Shown: in pieces, positions 25,801 to 36,845 of the stretch
Layout: every line of letters begins with the position of its first letter
Position numbering within the stretch: position 1 is the stretch's first letter
Origin: Parascedosporium putredinis
Lineage: Eukaryota > Ascomycota > Sordariomycetes > Microascales > Microascaceae
Direction of reading: 5' to 3'
DNA: 64,000 nucleotides
Assembly (NCBI GenBank): GCA_949357655.1
Contig: CASHTG010000016.1
Location: forward strand, 1,178,001-1,242,000
Program-made: the position numbers and the translations under genes
Notes under the pieces: model-generated
What the model was told of the DNA's origin: nothing
Database searches by the model: none
Seen by the model: the letters and a program-made list of their open reading frames with translations, nothing else

Positions 25801-26504
25801 GACAAAGAGTGCAGTCATCTTGCTCGGAGCTACGGTGTTTTACGCCATCATTGCGGAAATTCTCGTGGACACGGTTGACGTGGTTCTAGAAGGGTTTGCG
25901 GTTGATGAAAAGTTTTTGGGAATCACTCTGTTTGCGCTGGTCCCCAACACGACGGAGTTTTTGGTACGTACCAAATTTTTTTTTCCCCTTCCAGTTCACC
26001 TCATTCTGCATTCTGGCATCCATCCCCTTTGCCTCTTTTTGTTCCTTGCTAACTGGATGGCCGCTCGTGTAGAATGCCATTTCCTTTGCCATGAACGGAA
26101 ATATCGCACTCTCGATGGAAATCGGATCGGCATACGCGCTGCAAGTATGCATGCTCCAGATTCCGGCACTCGTCTTCTACTCGGCACTCTGGCCGCCCAT
26201 GGACCTCCTCGCGGGAGATGACTTGGCACACTACCTCTTTACACTGCTCTTCCCGCAATGGGACATGGTGACGACCATCATCTGCGTGTTCCTGCTGAGC
26301 TACATGTACGGCGAAGGCAAGAGCAACTACTTCAAGGGCAGCATCCTGCTGCTGAGCTACGTGATTGTGGTGGTGGGATTCTGGTACAGTGGATTCACAA
26401 GCGTGCAGACGATGGGGATGAGCCGGTTTGACACGCTCGGCACGAACGGGGAATACGTGAGCTACAAGACGATTGGAAGAAAGAGGAGCGGAGTGGCGTA
26501 TTAG
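22851..26504 (+). CDS. VNX1: Vacuolar cation/H+ exchanger of the CAX family (Vnx1 type)
   Basis: Antiporter of the Ca2+:cation superfamily; yeast Vnx1 moves Na+ and K+ into the vacuole against protons. Exons are 22851-22998, 23107-25963 and 26073-26504, with GTTAGT/TTTAG and GTACGT/GTAG junctions. The corrected protein has 1146 residues: an acidic disordered N-terminus, a first membrane pair near 266-300, a second block beginning FICFYFFIAPALLL, and two conserved inverted CAX halves. These are the first acidic helix around GLGAAINAFFSTVVEVYLY and the second around VPNTTEFLNAISFAMNGN. Between them is a long cytosolic loop with poly-Ala (near 25196-25230) and a His/Gln stretch (near 25480). Frames break at C4 23141-23144, C4 23266-23269, T4 24179-24182 and T5 24919-24923; one base each restores continuity. 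Family is secure; ion preference is inferred from the Vnx1-like N-terminal length. Confidence 0.93.
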
Positions 26505-26663
26505 ACGCACGCGGCTACGATTAATATATAGTTTTCGGTATCGGGTCGGAAAGTTGAGGAATTGAAGCTTGAGGGTTGAGTACATGGGGAAGAGAATTTG
26601 AACTTGCGATTAATGGAGGAGATGGGAGAGAGATGAAAGGCTACCTCGGCGAAGGGGAAGGCA

Positions 26664-26682
26664 ACAACAACATTGTTGTTGT
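26664..26682. repeat. Inverted repeat ACAACAAC/GTTGTTGT
   Basis: Two perfect 8-base arms are separated by ATT, about 160 bases past the VNX1 stop, so probably within its 3' untranslated region. It could form a small hairpin in the transcript. Confidence 0.6.
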
Positions 26683-27682
26683 ACCCCATCGCCTCTCTAT
26701 TGTAGATTAGAGGATATGTTTGGGCTCTCTTGCTTTTTTTCCTTATGTTGGCAACGGATATGGGCACCATTCGAGATGCATTTTACGAGACTGACATAGC
26801 TCGGGATCTTTCATTCTTTTTTCCTCCCGTTTCTCATTGGCAACATGGCATTTGGGTTTAATATATTTTTCATATTTTCATATTTCATATTTACATGTTT
26901 GAATTATTCTTCTCAGGGACATGGAGTCTTGAGTTGATGTGGGTAAACCCGCAGATAGACGGGAGACGGCTCTGGGATGGCTGAACGCAAGGCAGCAAAG
27001 GCACCCCGTTTCTGGACGACAGGTAAATAGTCTCGAGCAAGCTCCCAGTTCTAAATTCTTTGCACCCAATCTAGGACGCCCACACCTAGCCAAACAGCAT
27101 ACTACACTTCGATACCTCAATGTACCATGACAAAATCAACGCTCGCTTCTTCTTTGAAGCCTGGGACCAGCCCAAGCGGCAATGAAAAAAGAAAAAAGTA
27201 GGCCTGTCAGACTACCCCAACACCTACCCCGCCCTCGCGCCAGAGGCAGACCGAGAAACGGGGACGAGATCATCACCACTCCCTAGTACAGCCAAGATCC
27301 TCTCGAAAGGGGAAACAAGGCCGCCATCTTTGCAGACAGTGCGGGAGCCACAATGGACGCAAATCCATCTTTCTTCACTCTAAGGTGCCGAGGTATCGGT
27401 TCATCAACCAGGGTGGGATCTGTGGCTTCTTTGGGAAACCAAGAAAAGGTCGACAACTATAGAAATGATTCTCCTGCACAGGGTTGTTAGCGGCCGTTGC
27501 GAGTGGGAAATTGAGCATGATGATCCAAAGCACACGAGCACGAGGCGGATAGAGAAGAACATGGGAGACAAAAACGAGCTTTTGCCAGGCTTTGTGTGTG
27601 TCAAGTGCAACTATTTTCCTGTTGCACTCTTCACTCAAAGCCGGCTGGGCTGTTCTTCTCTCGCTGTCCTTCTATTGCAAGC

Positions 27683-27699
27683 GTGTGTGTGTGTGTGTG
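27683..27699. repeat. (GT)n microsatellite
   Basis: About eight GT units in intergenic DNA. Confidence 0.8.
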
Positions 27700-28837
27700 G
27701 ATGGGAGAGCAAGGTAGGGGTGGCTTACTGAAGTAAAGTCGACATGAAGAGAAAAGAAAAAAATGATCAAAGGCGAGAGGAATCGACTGTATTTATACCC
27801 GAAACGGGGCTGATTGGCACACAGCTCACCGCCCTCGTCTCACCGCCCATTGAATTTTTTTCTTGCCGGACATGGGTACGTGGGGCAGGTACCAAGATTC
27901 TGCCGCGCAGAAGCAAGGGAGCAGACGAACCAATTTTTTTCTTCCCGCATCCACTCGTTTGCACCAAGATGAAAAACTACTCCGACTCCACTGGTCCAGC
28001 GATCCCCCTTGCGAGATGGATCCATGGGGGAAAAATAATAGAAAAATTTCTCTTCTGCCATGGGCCCCTTGGTTCCCTAGTCAGACGTGGAGACGGGTCA
28101 AGGGTTATTCATTATTCATGGCGCGGCTGGGTTTGAGTAGTTTGTATCGTTTGGCCCGCCGAACCTCCACTCCGGCCTGCGCCAAAACGCCGAGTTTCGT
28201 AAAAGACCCTTTGCTCCCCAAGCTACCCTGGTTTCGGGCTCCACGTTTGAGTGGGCAAGATGGTTTTTGCTATATTTCTACAAGGAGAGTGGGAGGGCGG
28301 TCAAGAGAATTTTCATGGATCGTCTCGGTCCTTTGGACTAGGGACTCTAAGCAGTCCCACATGAGCAAACGAGTCCGGGCATTCCTTCCGTCCATGGCTG
28401 GCTAGAACAAGACAAGAAACCAGATCCGAGACCGAGATAATACATCACGGTAGCCTAATAAGAACGCCCGAGGTCAGGTCAGGTCAGCGTGAGCTTGACT
28501 GACGGGAATGGACCAACTCGTCGAGCCTCATCTCTTTCCTCTCTCTCTTGACCTAGATGTTTCTCCCTCTCTCTCTCTCGTTTCTCATCTGAGTGAGCTC
28601 TCGAGGTCCAGGCGCATCATCTAAAGGAAGAAATATGATATGGAACTCCACTCTGTCTCTAGGAGCACGAGCACTGTGACCCAACCCCTGATATCTACAA
28701 GTACATCCTCCATCGACCCGCTCCCAAGTATGACAGCACAATTGCTCTCGGACGGATCCTCGTCTCCACCATCACAAGCCTTCCCTTCTTCGATTCCGAC
28801 GCCTTCAATCTCGCTTGGCCCCTTTGGCCCGCCCTCA

Positions 28838-30066
28838 TCAATCCCTGTACAATCCCTCGCCGAGCACCCACTCCTTGACCCCCGCTCAGGAGCCCATCCA
28901 AACCCTCCTCGTTCCCGTTCCGTATCTCTTCCCTCACCAGCGTGCTGCTCACCGACCGCCCCACCGCCCCGGCGGCAACGGCCTCTTCCTCCCCGGCGTG
29001 CCCTCCCCCTCCACCGCTTCCAGACGCCCGGCCCACTCCCCAAGGCCCCCGACCGCCTCGAGCCCTCCTCCGGCCAGGCCGTCCAGGTAGGCTCTCTGCT
29101 CCGCAATGGCCCCGTAGCCCCCGCCCTCTCGGAGCGTGATGCGCAGCCGCGCCTCGTCGAAAAAGGGCCCCAGCGCCGCTTGCATCGACGAGGCAATCTT
29201 CTGGCCGTCGCCGCCGTAGTCGTCGTCGCGCTGCCGGAGCCGTCCTGGTTCTTCTCGTCTTTTCCTCCTCGCCGTAGTACTTAGGGTTGAAGATGCGGAT
29301 TAGCGTATCGTAGCCCGCCAGATAGATCTGCTCCGGCCCTTTGCCGCCGTTGTTTCCCGCGCTCGCCGCCCCGTAGTAAAAGTCATCCTGCCCAATGGCC
29401 GCGCACTTGTCGTGGAAGTACGGCAGCGTGCAGAGGCCCACATCCACGCCCGTGACTCTTCCTCCCCTTCCTCCTCTTTCCTCTCCACCCTCACTCCCCT
29501 CTCCCGCGCCGCTGCCGCTGCCACTGCCGCCGACGACAGCGAGGAGCTCCCCGGCCAACACATACATCATGGCCAACCTCTGTGGGAAACTCGCCGGTGT
29601 CGCTGCCTTGTCCGCGTTCTTGACCGACAGGAGCAGCAGGATCCGCGTGTCCGCCGACCCGTTCGCCGCGGGCGTCCCGTCACTGTACGCCGACGCCGCC
29701 GATACCGCCATGCCCATGTGCGCGAGCGTGGGGGTTAAAGGAGGAGTCTAGCACCACGAGGCGTCCGACGGGCCTGCTGGGTTTGGCCAGCGACGGCGCC
29801 AGCGCGGCGGTTGCCCCGGTCGAAGCATCCGTAACTACTTTGTCCGTAGTTGGGGCCGTAGTTGTCGACGTGGTCGTTACCATAGAGTCCTTGCTTGTAG
29901 CACCCTGCAAAGGAGTCGGGTTGGCGACACCTACCGTCTGCCGGCTAGGCAGGGAACAAACGACCCGGAAGCTATCCTGGGAGTTTTGAAAGGCGATGAG
30001 CGCCTTGGCGAAGAAGTCGACCAGTTTCGCCCGAGACGTCGGCGAGGCTGCGAGGGCCAACGTCAT
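28838..30066 (-). CDS. POF1: Nicotinamide-nucleotide adenylyltransferase-like protein (POF1 family)
   Basis: Nucleotidyltransferase expected to make NAD from nicotinamide mononucleotide and ATP, like yeast Pof1. The diagnostic ATP-binding motif is visible as SSFNPPTLAHM (near residue 110) once the C5 run at 29730-29734 is read as seven bases; the two prolines of the family motif require exactly that. The C-terminal SVSSTLVREEI (near 370) matches the ISSTxVR signature, and the protein ends VKEWVLGEGLYRD before a TGA at 28840-28838. A Gly/Ser/Glu-rich insert around 29470-29540 is not part of the core fold. Further breaks lie at A4 (minus strand) 29260-29263, G4 28959-28962 and G5 28879-28883. 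Corrected length is 411 residues with no intron. The start at 30066 has A at -3. It lies in tandem with VPS11. The fold is well supported; enzymatic activity is inferred. Confidence 0.82.
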
Positions 30067-30890
30067 TTTTGGAGAGGGGGTTTTCGATCTTGATGCTTTT
30101 CCTCTTGGTCGCTGGGAAGCGCCTAGGCGGGGAAGAGGTGGCTAATTCCTTTGTGGGCACGAGTATGAAGTTGCTTGCTCAGTCTTGGAATTGTTCAGGA
30201 GGTGCAGAGTTGGGCGTTGTCCTTTTTTCAATGCCCTTCATGACAGAGGGATCGATCTCCGCTGCATTTTTCGTATTCACAATGGATAAGCTTCCAGGTC
30301 CGCTGCGAGGTAAAGTGCCCAACAGGCTTGGATTAGGTTGACACTAAAAGATCAAAGCCGATGAAGTGCTTGCCGTTCCAATGATCAATCGAGGACCCAT
30401 CTCATCATCGAGGCTGTCAAATCATGTTCATCTTGAATTATTGTGCTACGCTACAATTGTGAAGACAGCGAATAAATGGTAATATACTATTTACTCTCTT
30501 CCAACATCCATAACAAAATACTTCAGTACTACATCCAGCGAAGGAAGACTTAAAGAAACATCAGAGAGAGAAGATAGAAATTAATAATATCCAGAGAATC
30601 GATCTCCAGTTCCAGTCCAGTTACCACGAGGATCAACTAACTGACTACCCGACGATCTTGTCAAAGCTTGTCGTATCACACCTTTTCACTATCCCCTATT
30701 GTTCCTTTTCCATCTTCTTTTACTTCCTTTTGAAAAGGGGGTATTATTCAACAAAGATCATCTGAATGGCCTAAAGCCCCGACCGATACAGACACAGACG
30801 CCACACGTACACAACCACCATTTCCTTCCTCTCCCTTTCAACATGACGTGCCAACCCATCTTGTCCAACAAGCTTCCCCCTTCCCGCCCT
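30067..30890. other. Intergenic region between VPS11 and POF1
   Basis: This 0.8 kb is upstream of POF1 and downstream of VPS11. The VPS11-proximal part (30460-30600) is AT-rich, fitting a 3' untranslated region. No coding exon is seen. Confidence 0.45.
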
Positions 30891-33800
30891 CTACTCTACG
30901 TTCGGCACATCCATCACCCCCTCCCAAACCAATCCGCCACCGTCGCGAACCGATCCTCGCTCCTCTCCAGCTCATTCTTGAACAAGCCGTGCTTGTCCGC
31001 GTTCTCCGCCTGGCTCTTGCGCAGCGCCCGTATCGTTGCATTGTCCTTGGCGCACAGCGGACACTCCGCCTCCGGACCCGCCCCGCCCCCGCGCAGGCAC
31101 CGCTGGTGGAAGCTGTGCTTGCACAAAAGTGCACCACCGGCAGCTCCAGCGACTGCCCGCAGTCCGAGCACCGCGTCGCCTGGAACACGGCCGGCCGCGT
31201 GCTAATCTCCGTTAGCTCCCCTCGCTTCTGCTCCGTCTCCGTCCGGAACGCCGCGATCCGCCGCCGGTTCGACGCAATCTCCCGTCGCTCCCGCTCAATG
31301 ATGTCGTGCAGGTACGGCTTGATCATCCCCATCGTCGCCACCCCATCTCCACCTCCCTGTCCCATCATCGTCTGGATCACCTGCAGCGGCGCCATCAGCC
31401 CGTCCTTGTCGATCTTGTCAAGCACACCCGCCAGCTCGTCTGGTCCGGCCTCGTCCAAGATCTGCGGCTGTGACGTCAGGTACGCGAGCGCTGCCGGATA
31501 CAGCTGCGGTTCCTCAGGCCCGTACTTTCTCAGCGCCTTCATCGCTCCGCGCGTGTCTTTGGCCGACGTATAGGACCGGAAAATGTCAAAAAGGAGGCCC
31601 GCCTGCTCCTTGACTAAGATCGTCCCATCCTTGAAACCCGATAGGTCCGAAAGAAGGAGTACGCTTGAGCTCTCCATAGGTATGTCCGACCCCGCGATGA
31701 GCTTCTTGGCCTTCGCCTCCCACTCTTCGCGATGCTCTCCCTTCTTCTCGCTCGCCTTGTGTAGGTACATTTCAAACAGCGTCGTGTACAAATCCGTCTT
31801 GTCCGACTTGCTCAAGCCCGGTGGCTCGAGGCATGACTCGAGGAATATGATGAACTCGTCTGGATGGTCAATAAAAGATGAAAATGCCGTTCTGGGCGCC
31901 GGAGCAGTGTACTCTGGGGCAGGCCCCTCCTCTACCGCGGCCGCAGCTGTCCCGTTGCCGTTGGCTTCGCCCGCCGCTGCCGCAGCGTTCGCGCCAACCC
32001 CTCGGTATGGAAGGGCAATCAAGCCAGCAAAGTTCTGCATCGCATTGGCCGCGCCCATCGCGAGGCCTCCCTGAGCAGCAGCAGCAGCCGCAGCTGCTTC
32101 GGTGTCATCTAGGGGTAGGTCCATGATAACCTTTGGCTTTGGCCTAAACTTTCCCGTATAGTAATCTACAAAAAGCTGCGTAGCGTCTTGTGGGCAGTGT
32201 TCGATGAGGACTCTCGCATACTTCATAAGACACGAATACGCCTGAAGAGTGTGTTAGTTTGATTAATTGGAAAGTGCCATGTAAACCTCTTTCTTGTGTG
32301 TATGTGTGTCTTGGGGAATTCACTTACCGTCTCTGGGTCCTGCTGCCAGATAAAATTCAGGGCCTCGTCGTAATTCTTGGAATCCTCGACCAAGATATCA
32401 ACCACGAGATCAATCTCCCGTGCTGTTTCGCGAGGTAGGCTGCCTGCTCATAGTACCCGCCCTGCCGGCACATGGAGATGGCCGTGTCAAGGTCAAACTT
32501 GAGGTCGCCCGGTGACTTGATAAAGGCCTCGAGTTTCTCAATGTCCTTGAGCTTCGCATAGCAGTTGAGCAGCAGCGTGGTGTGATCTGAAGTCGCCTTC
32601 CGATGCTCATGGAGTTGCTCGAGGTACTGAATGAGGTTATGGATGCGTTGGGTATCGAGAAACTAGGCGGGGAGAAAGAAGAAGAAGAAGAAGATTGCGT
32701 CAGCTGGCTATGTCCGAGCACCGAGGGGGAAGGAAAAAGCGGTTGAAAACGAAAAAAAAAGATCTACATACCTTGCGGATAACTTGCGAGGGTTCCGTGG
32801 TATCAATCGCACGAATGTACTGGACCATGGCTGCATCATAGTCCCCTTTCTGGTACAGATGATCCCCAAATCGCTTGTAGATGGTGCTCTGCTGTTTGCT
32901 GTCCATTCCCGCGCTTTGCGCGAGCTCGAGAGCCAGCGGAAACATGTTTCTCTGATACAACATCTCGAGTCTCTGCTGCAGACTCCTCTGATGATATCGG
33001 TTGACCTGTGGTGGTAAAAGTCAGCTTGTCCCATATCCTGCCTGCTTTTGCCCCAAATTTCCCTTCGAGAAGAGCACAGTAGCACCGTAAACGTACCTTT
33101 CCATCTTGCGTCATCACAAAAGGTCACCCCACGTCTCAAACACCGCCTTGACGCTCGAGATCAGAGACTCGCTGTGCGCAATGATGCGGAGCTCCGGCTC
33201 CAGCAGGATAAACGTCGACGCATTGAGCAGCGCGTCGGCCGCGCCGCCGAAGCGCCGCCGGATCGTGTCGGGCTCTTGGCTAGACGATTGGTCCGCGGGG
33301 GCACACGAGGGCCACGTAATCGCCGTACACGGCGACCTGGCTCTTGGGCGACTCGTACGCCCGCGGCGGGCCGCGCCCGTCCATCGTGTAGTAGTAGATG
33401 GCGTCCTCTCTCGCCACCACGATCTCGCCGCTGTTCCTGTCCGTGGTCATGCAACCCACACCGCAGCCCATCTCTTCCACGGTCTTGGGTGGCGAGCCCT
33501 GGCCCCTTCTCGACACTATCACGCGCATGATGCGGCTCGTCGTCGCGATGAAGAGGGTCGTCTCTTTCGATTCGGTCGAGTACGAGAGCTCTATGCCGGT
33601 GATGGGTTCCTCGGATTCGTATACCGCCCGCTGCTTCGCTTCCATGTTGTTGACCAAGTCTCCCCGTATCACGATGACCGAACCGTTGGCAAACCCGACT
33701 GCGATCTGCGTAAGGTCGTGGATGGCAGCAAATGCGGAGATCTAGAAGAGGATTTGCATTGTAAGCTAGGCTGTGAGGTGACGTGCAAGGGAAAGGAAGG

Positions 33801-34422
33801 GAATCCAAAAAAAAAAATGGAGTGGAGAGTCCATACCGGAAACTGTTGCTTCCCGTTATTGATGGCGAGGGTGGTTAAACATGTCGGCATGTTCGTCTTC
33901 TTCACGAGCTTGTCCAGCGCCCAGACTTTGAGCGACGGTGGGCTGCTTAGATCCTCCTGTATACGCGCCAACCGGCAACACGGCCCCAAGAAACAAGTCA
34001 GCCTTTACTCTAGGTCATATTCCGATGCGTCCGGAACGGCCTCGGTTCAGGAGGCGGGGAAAAAAATCATTCGTACAGCTACAGTCACCAGGAGGCTCGT
34101 TCCCTCGACCTGGCGCATGTTGGTAATGGCGCCGACATCGTGGGCCTGGAAGCTCTGGACGACCTTCCAATTATTGTTGACGATGCGGACGTAGCCGTCG
34201 TAGGAACCGAGGAAGACGCTCTCCGACCCCGAGGTCACGCACGATATCTCATTGCTCTCAAAGGCTTGTCGTGTTTCGTCGTCGGCGAGCCGGACCTGGG
34301 TGACGTCAAAGAAGTCAAACGACTTCCACTAAAGGCACGAGGCAAATCAGAGATTAGCAAGGTCCCCCTTCAAAAGAGAGGAGAGGTGCGCAGCAGGGAG
34401 GATTCTCCATACCGATATCGCC
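30891..34422 (-). CDS. VPS11: Vacuolar protein sorting-associated protein 11 (Pep5), HOPS/CORVET subunit
   Basis: Core subunit of the HOPS and CORVET tethering complexes that drive fusion at endosomes and vacuoles. Seven exons: 34422-34411, 34328-34077, 33956-33837, 33741-33097, 33005-32772, 32662-32328 and 32241-30891, all with GT-AG ends. The first exon has only 12 coding bases (MAIS), after which WKSFDFFDVTQV begins the N-terminal beta-propeller. A clathrin-repeat alpha-solenoid follows (for example FGDHLYQKGDYDAAMVQYIRAID). A C-terminal RING-H2 finger shows CSDC, CKHSFHQRCL and CPLC, and the protein ends GVMDVPNVE. Ala-rich linkers lie near 31940-32100. Frames break at G5 33297-33301, A4 33118-33121, C3 32417-32419, A4 31135-31138 and C5 30917-30921; correction gives 984 residues. 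Identity is secure. Confidence 0.95.
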
Positions 34423-35451
34423 ATGGTTTGTGGTTTCGAGGTGCAGTCATGTATCGGTCAGAAACCTCAAACGACCGCCAGTTGTCTCTGGCAGGCGGAA
34501 AGGGGACACCAAAGCTACTGTCGTAAACGAAGAGGTTCAAGGTTGCTTTGCCCTGGAGCTCCTCATGCACCGTCATTCTTCCCGATTGGCAGGCAGACAG
34601 ACTCCAACCAGTCCAACAACAAATGGCTTGGTTCGGGTGGCGGGGTTTGTACACACAGTGCACATAGAACACACACTGTCGTCTTTGTGGGAACTGGAAC
34701 CACACGTCGTAAACTGAACTGAACTGATCATGATGCATCTGATCCATCCACCTCACCCCTCGCAGTCAGTCCTATTCATCTGTTGGTTGTCTGTCTCATT
34801 ACGATTCCTCGTGGGCCAGCTAATCTACTACATAATCACTCAAATCCCTGCCCAAGAGACTTGGACATTCTATCCCCCGTCACTCTCCCCGGCGGGAATA
34901 TACACTACGCATCTCTAAACGAGCAGCGAGAGACGACGAAGAAATGATCGAGATTGCAGCCAACTCCGGTCTATGATTAGGACACTGAACTACTGTTACA
35001 AGGGCCACCAGAAAGCCGTTCTTCCCAGCACAAGTATGTTCCCATGTTCCATCACGGAAAATGACAGCAGTGCGAGGGCTTCGGCCGGTTGATACACTGC
35101 CGAATACCCTCCATCGGTCGTCGAGAGAGAGAGAGAGAGAGATGGAAAAAAGAAAAGAGGAAAAAAGAAAAAAGTTCAAAAGACAAGGATAAGTTACAGA
35201 CCATAGAGCAAAGATGTTTTTAGAAACGCAAGTCCGTACCCAACCCCTCCCTAACGATTAACCCGTTCTAGATGAAAGGGGGCAAACCACCCAGAAACAC
35301 ACCTCCTTTTTGGTTTAAAAGTCTAGCATGCACACCATTTGTAAATGCTTGGAAGGACACGCTGGAGAGAAAAAGAAAAGCGCGCCTCTTCCACACTACC
35401 CCATCCCCATCCGTCCCCTGATTCTTTCTCGCTTCATCAACGACGAGACGC
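34423..35451. other. Intergenic region between MIR1 and VPS11
   Basis: About 1 kb containing the VPS11 upstream region and the MIR1 3' end. A GA microsatellite lies at 35123-35142, followed by A-rich sequence. Open frames are short and unsupported. Confidence 0.45.
35123..35142. repeat. (GA)n microsatellite
   Basis: About ten GA units in intergenic DNA, about 310 bases downstream of the MIR1 stop codon. Confidence 0.8.
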
Positions 35452-36845
35452 TTATTTGGCGATCTCGACACCACCGGTGGCGCCGAGGGCCTTCTTCAAG
35501 TCACCGTAGATGGCGAACTGGAAGGCAGTGAGGGTACCGACCATGAAGAGACGAGCGGGGAGACCGGCGAAAGAACCAGAAACACCGAGCTCCTTGCTGA
35601 TCTTGATCAGGCGGGCGGTGGTGCCCTCACCGGGAAGGCCCTTGGTCTTGTTGATCTTGGAGAGCATGGTGTCGGCGGGCTGAGAAACAATGGCAGAGGC
35701 GAAACCAGCAATCAAACCGGAACCGAGGTTAGCAGCAGTCTGGAGGCCATCGGACATTTCCTGTTTGGGCCAGATGCGGAAGATGGACTCGGAAACCTTT
35801 TCGAAGACGACGAACTTGGTCATGGTGTAGGGGATCCTATGATTCCTCTGGTTAGCTTCACTTCATACTGCATCGAATTCACACTACGACGGGCTACGCC
35901 GGCCGCGAGATGATAGGCTTGGGTTGGAGCCTGAGGCTCAAAATCACGTACTGCTTGAAGAGAATGGGACCGAAACCAGCATAGAAAGCACCGATACCCT
36001 CGTTCTTGAGCATCTTGGAGAAACCGCCGATCAGACCGTTGGCATAGGTGGGTTCAGAGACGAGACGGATACGGGTAGCCTCAAGAGGGCACTAGAGAAG
36101 CAAAGTTAGCTCTTGGTTCACGTTCTCTCTCTCTTCATGGGGCGTAGCTGTCAACATACCAGAGCGATATCAGCGATGAATTCGGCGGCGGCGGCAGAGG
36201 CAAGGTAAACACCAGTGCGGTACTTGGAAGCGGTCTCGGTTCCGAGGAAGTCGATGTGCTGCTTCTTGAAGAACTCATAACCACCGAACTTGAAGGCACC
36301 CTGGAGGAAGTAACCGGCAAAGGTAGGACCGGCACCGGTAAGGAGAGCGGCGGCACCCTCGTTCTTGATGACCTGGCGGAAACCGCCGATCATGCCCTTG
36401 TTATAGGTAACAGGGTCGAGCTGGATACGGGTCTTGACGCTGTTTGGAAGAAATGACGCGTGTAAGCAGGGTGTTCGCTAAGCCAAAGAAAAGACGAGTC
36501 GTCGGGCCTTGGCAACCCCGAGGCCCCTCGTTGGTGCTCTGCAATCGGATCCGCCCGCGCTCTTTATACGCGAGGCAATCGCGAATGGCAAACATGGTCA
36601 AGGTCAAGAGGGAAGGGGAGGAAGAAAGGGGTGTGCTTACACATCGACGGGAGTGAGGGCACCGTGGGTGATGGAGCAGCAGAGGGCACCAGCAAGGGCG
36701 AACTTGGAGCTTGGAGATGGTCAGCGATGGGCTTCAAACGATAAGGCGAGTTCCGGCTCGGCCGGGGCTTTGAGAGATGGTGAGGAGGGCCATACTAAAG
36801 GGCAACGCCCGAGGGGGCAGGGGCAGCCTCCTTAACGGCGCTCAT
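35452..36845 (-). CDS. MIR1: Mitochondrial phosphate carrier
   Basis: Inner-membrane carrier of the SLC25 family that imports phosphate for ATP synthesis. Five exons join without any frame correction: 36845-36796, 36709-36641, 36439-36160, 36091-35952 and 35836-35452 (924 coding bases, 307 residues, the normal length). Three carrier repeats are visible with their PX[DE]XX[KR] signatures: PVDVVKTRIQLDP, PLEATRIRLVSEP and QPADTMLSKINK. The N-terminus MSAVKEAAPAPSGVALYSKF is short and lacks a long presequence, as is usual for these carriers. Introns have GTATGG, GTAAGC, GTATGT and GTACGT donors. The start has A at -3. With RPT6 it shows that genes free of critical homopolymers read cleanly here. 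Identity is very strong. Confidence 0.97.

Larger units (their letters stand above)
26505..28837. other. Convergent spacer between VNX1 and POF1
   Basis: This 2.3 kb spacer lies between two convergent 3' ends. It holds a small inverted repeat at 26664-26682, AT-rich sequence near 26855-26900 suitable for 3'-end formation, and a GT microsatellite at 27683-27699. Open frames are short and unlike any family I know. Confidence 0.45.
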
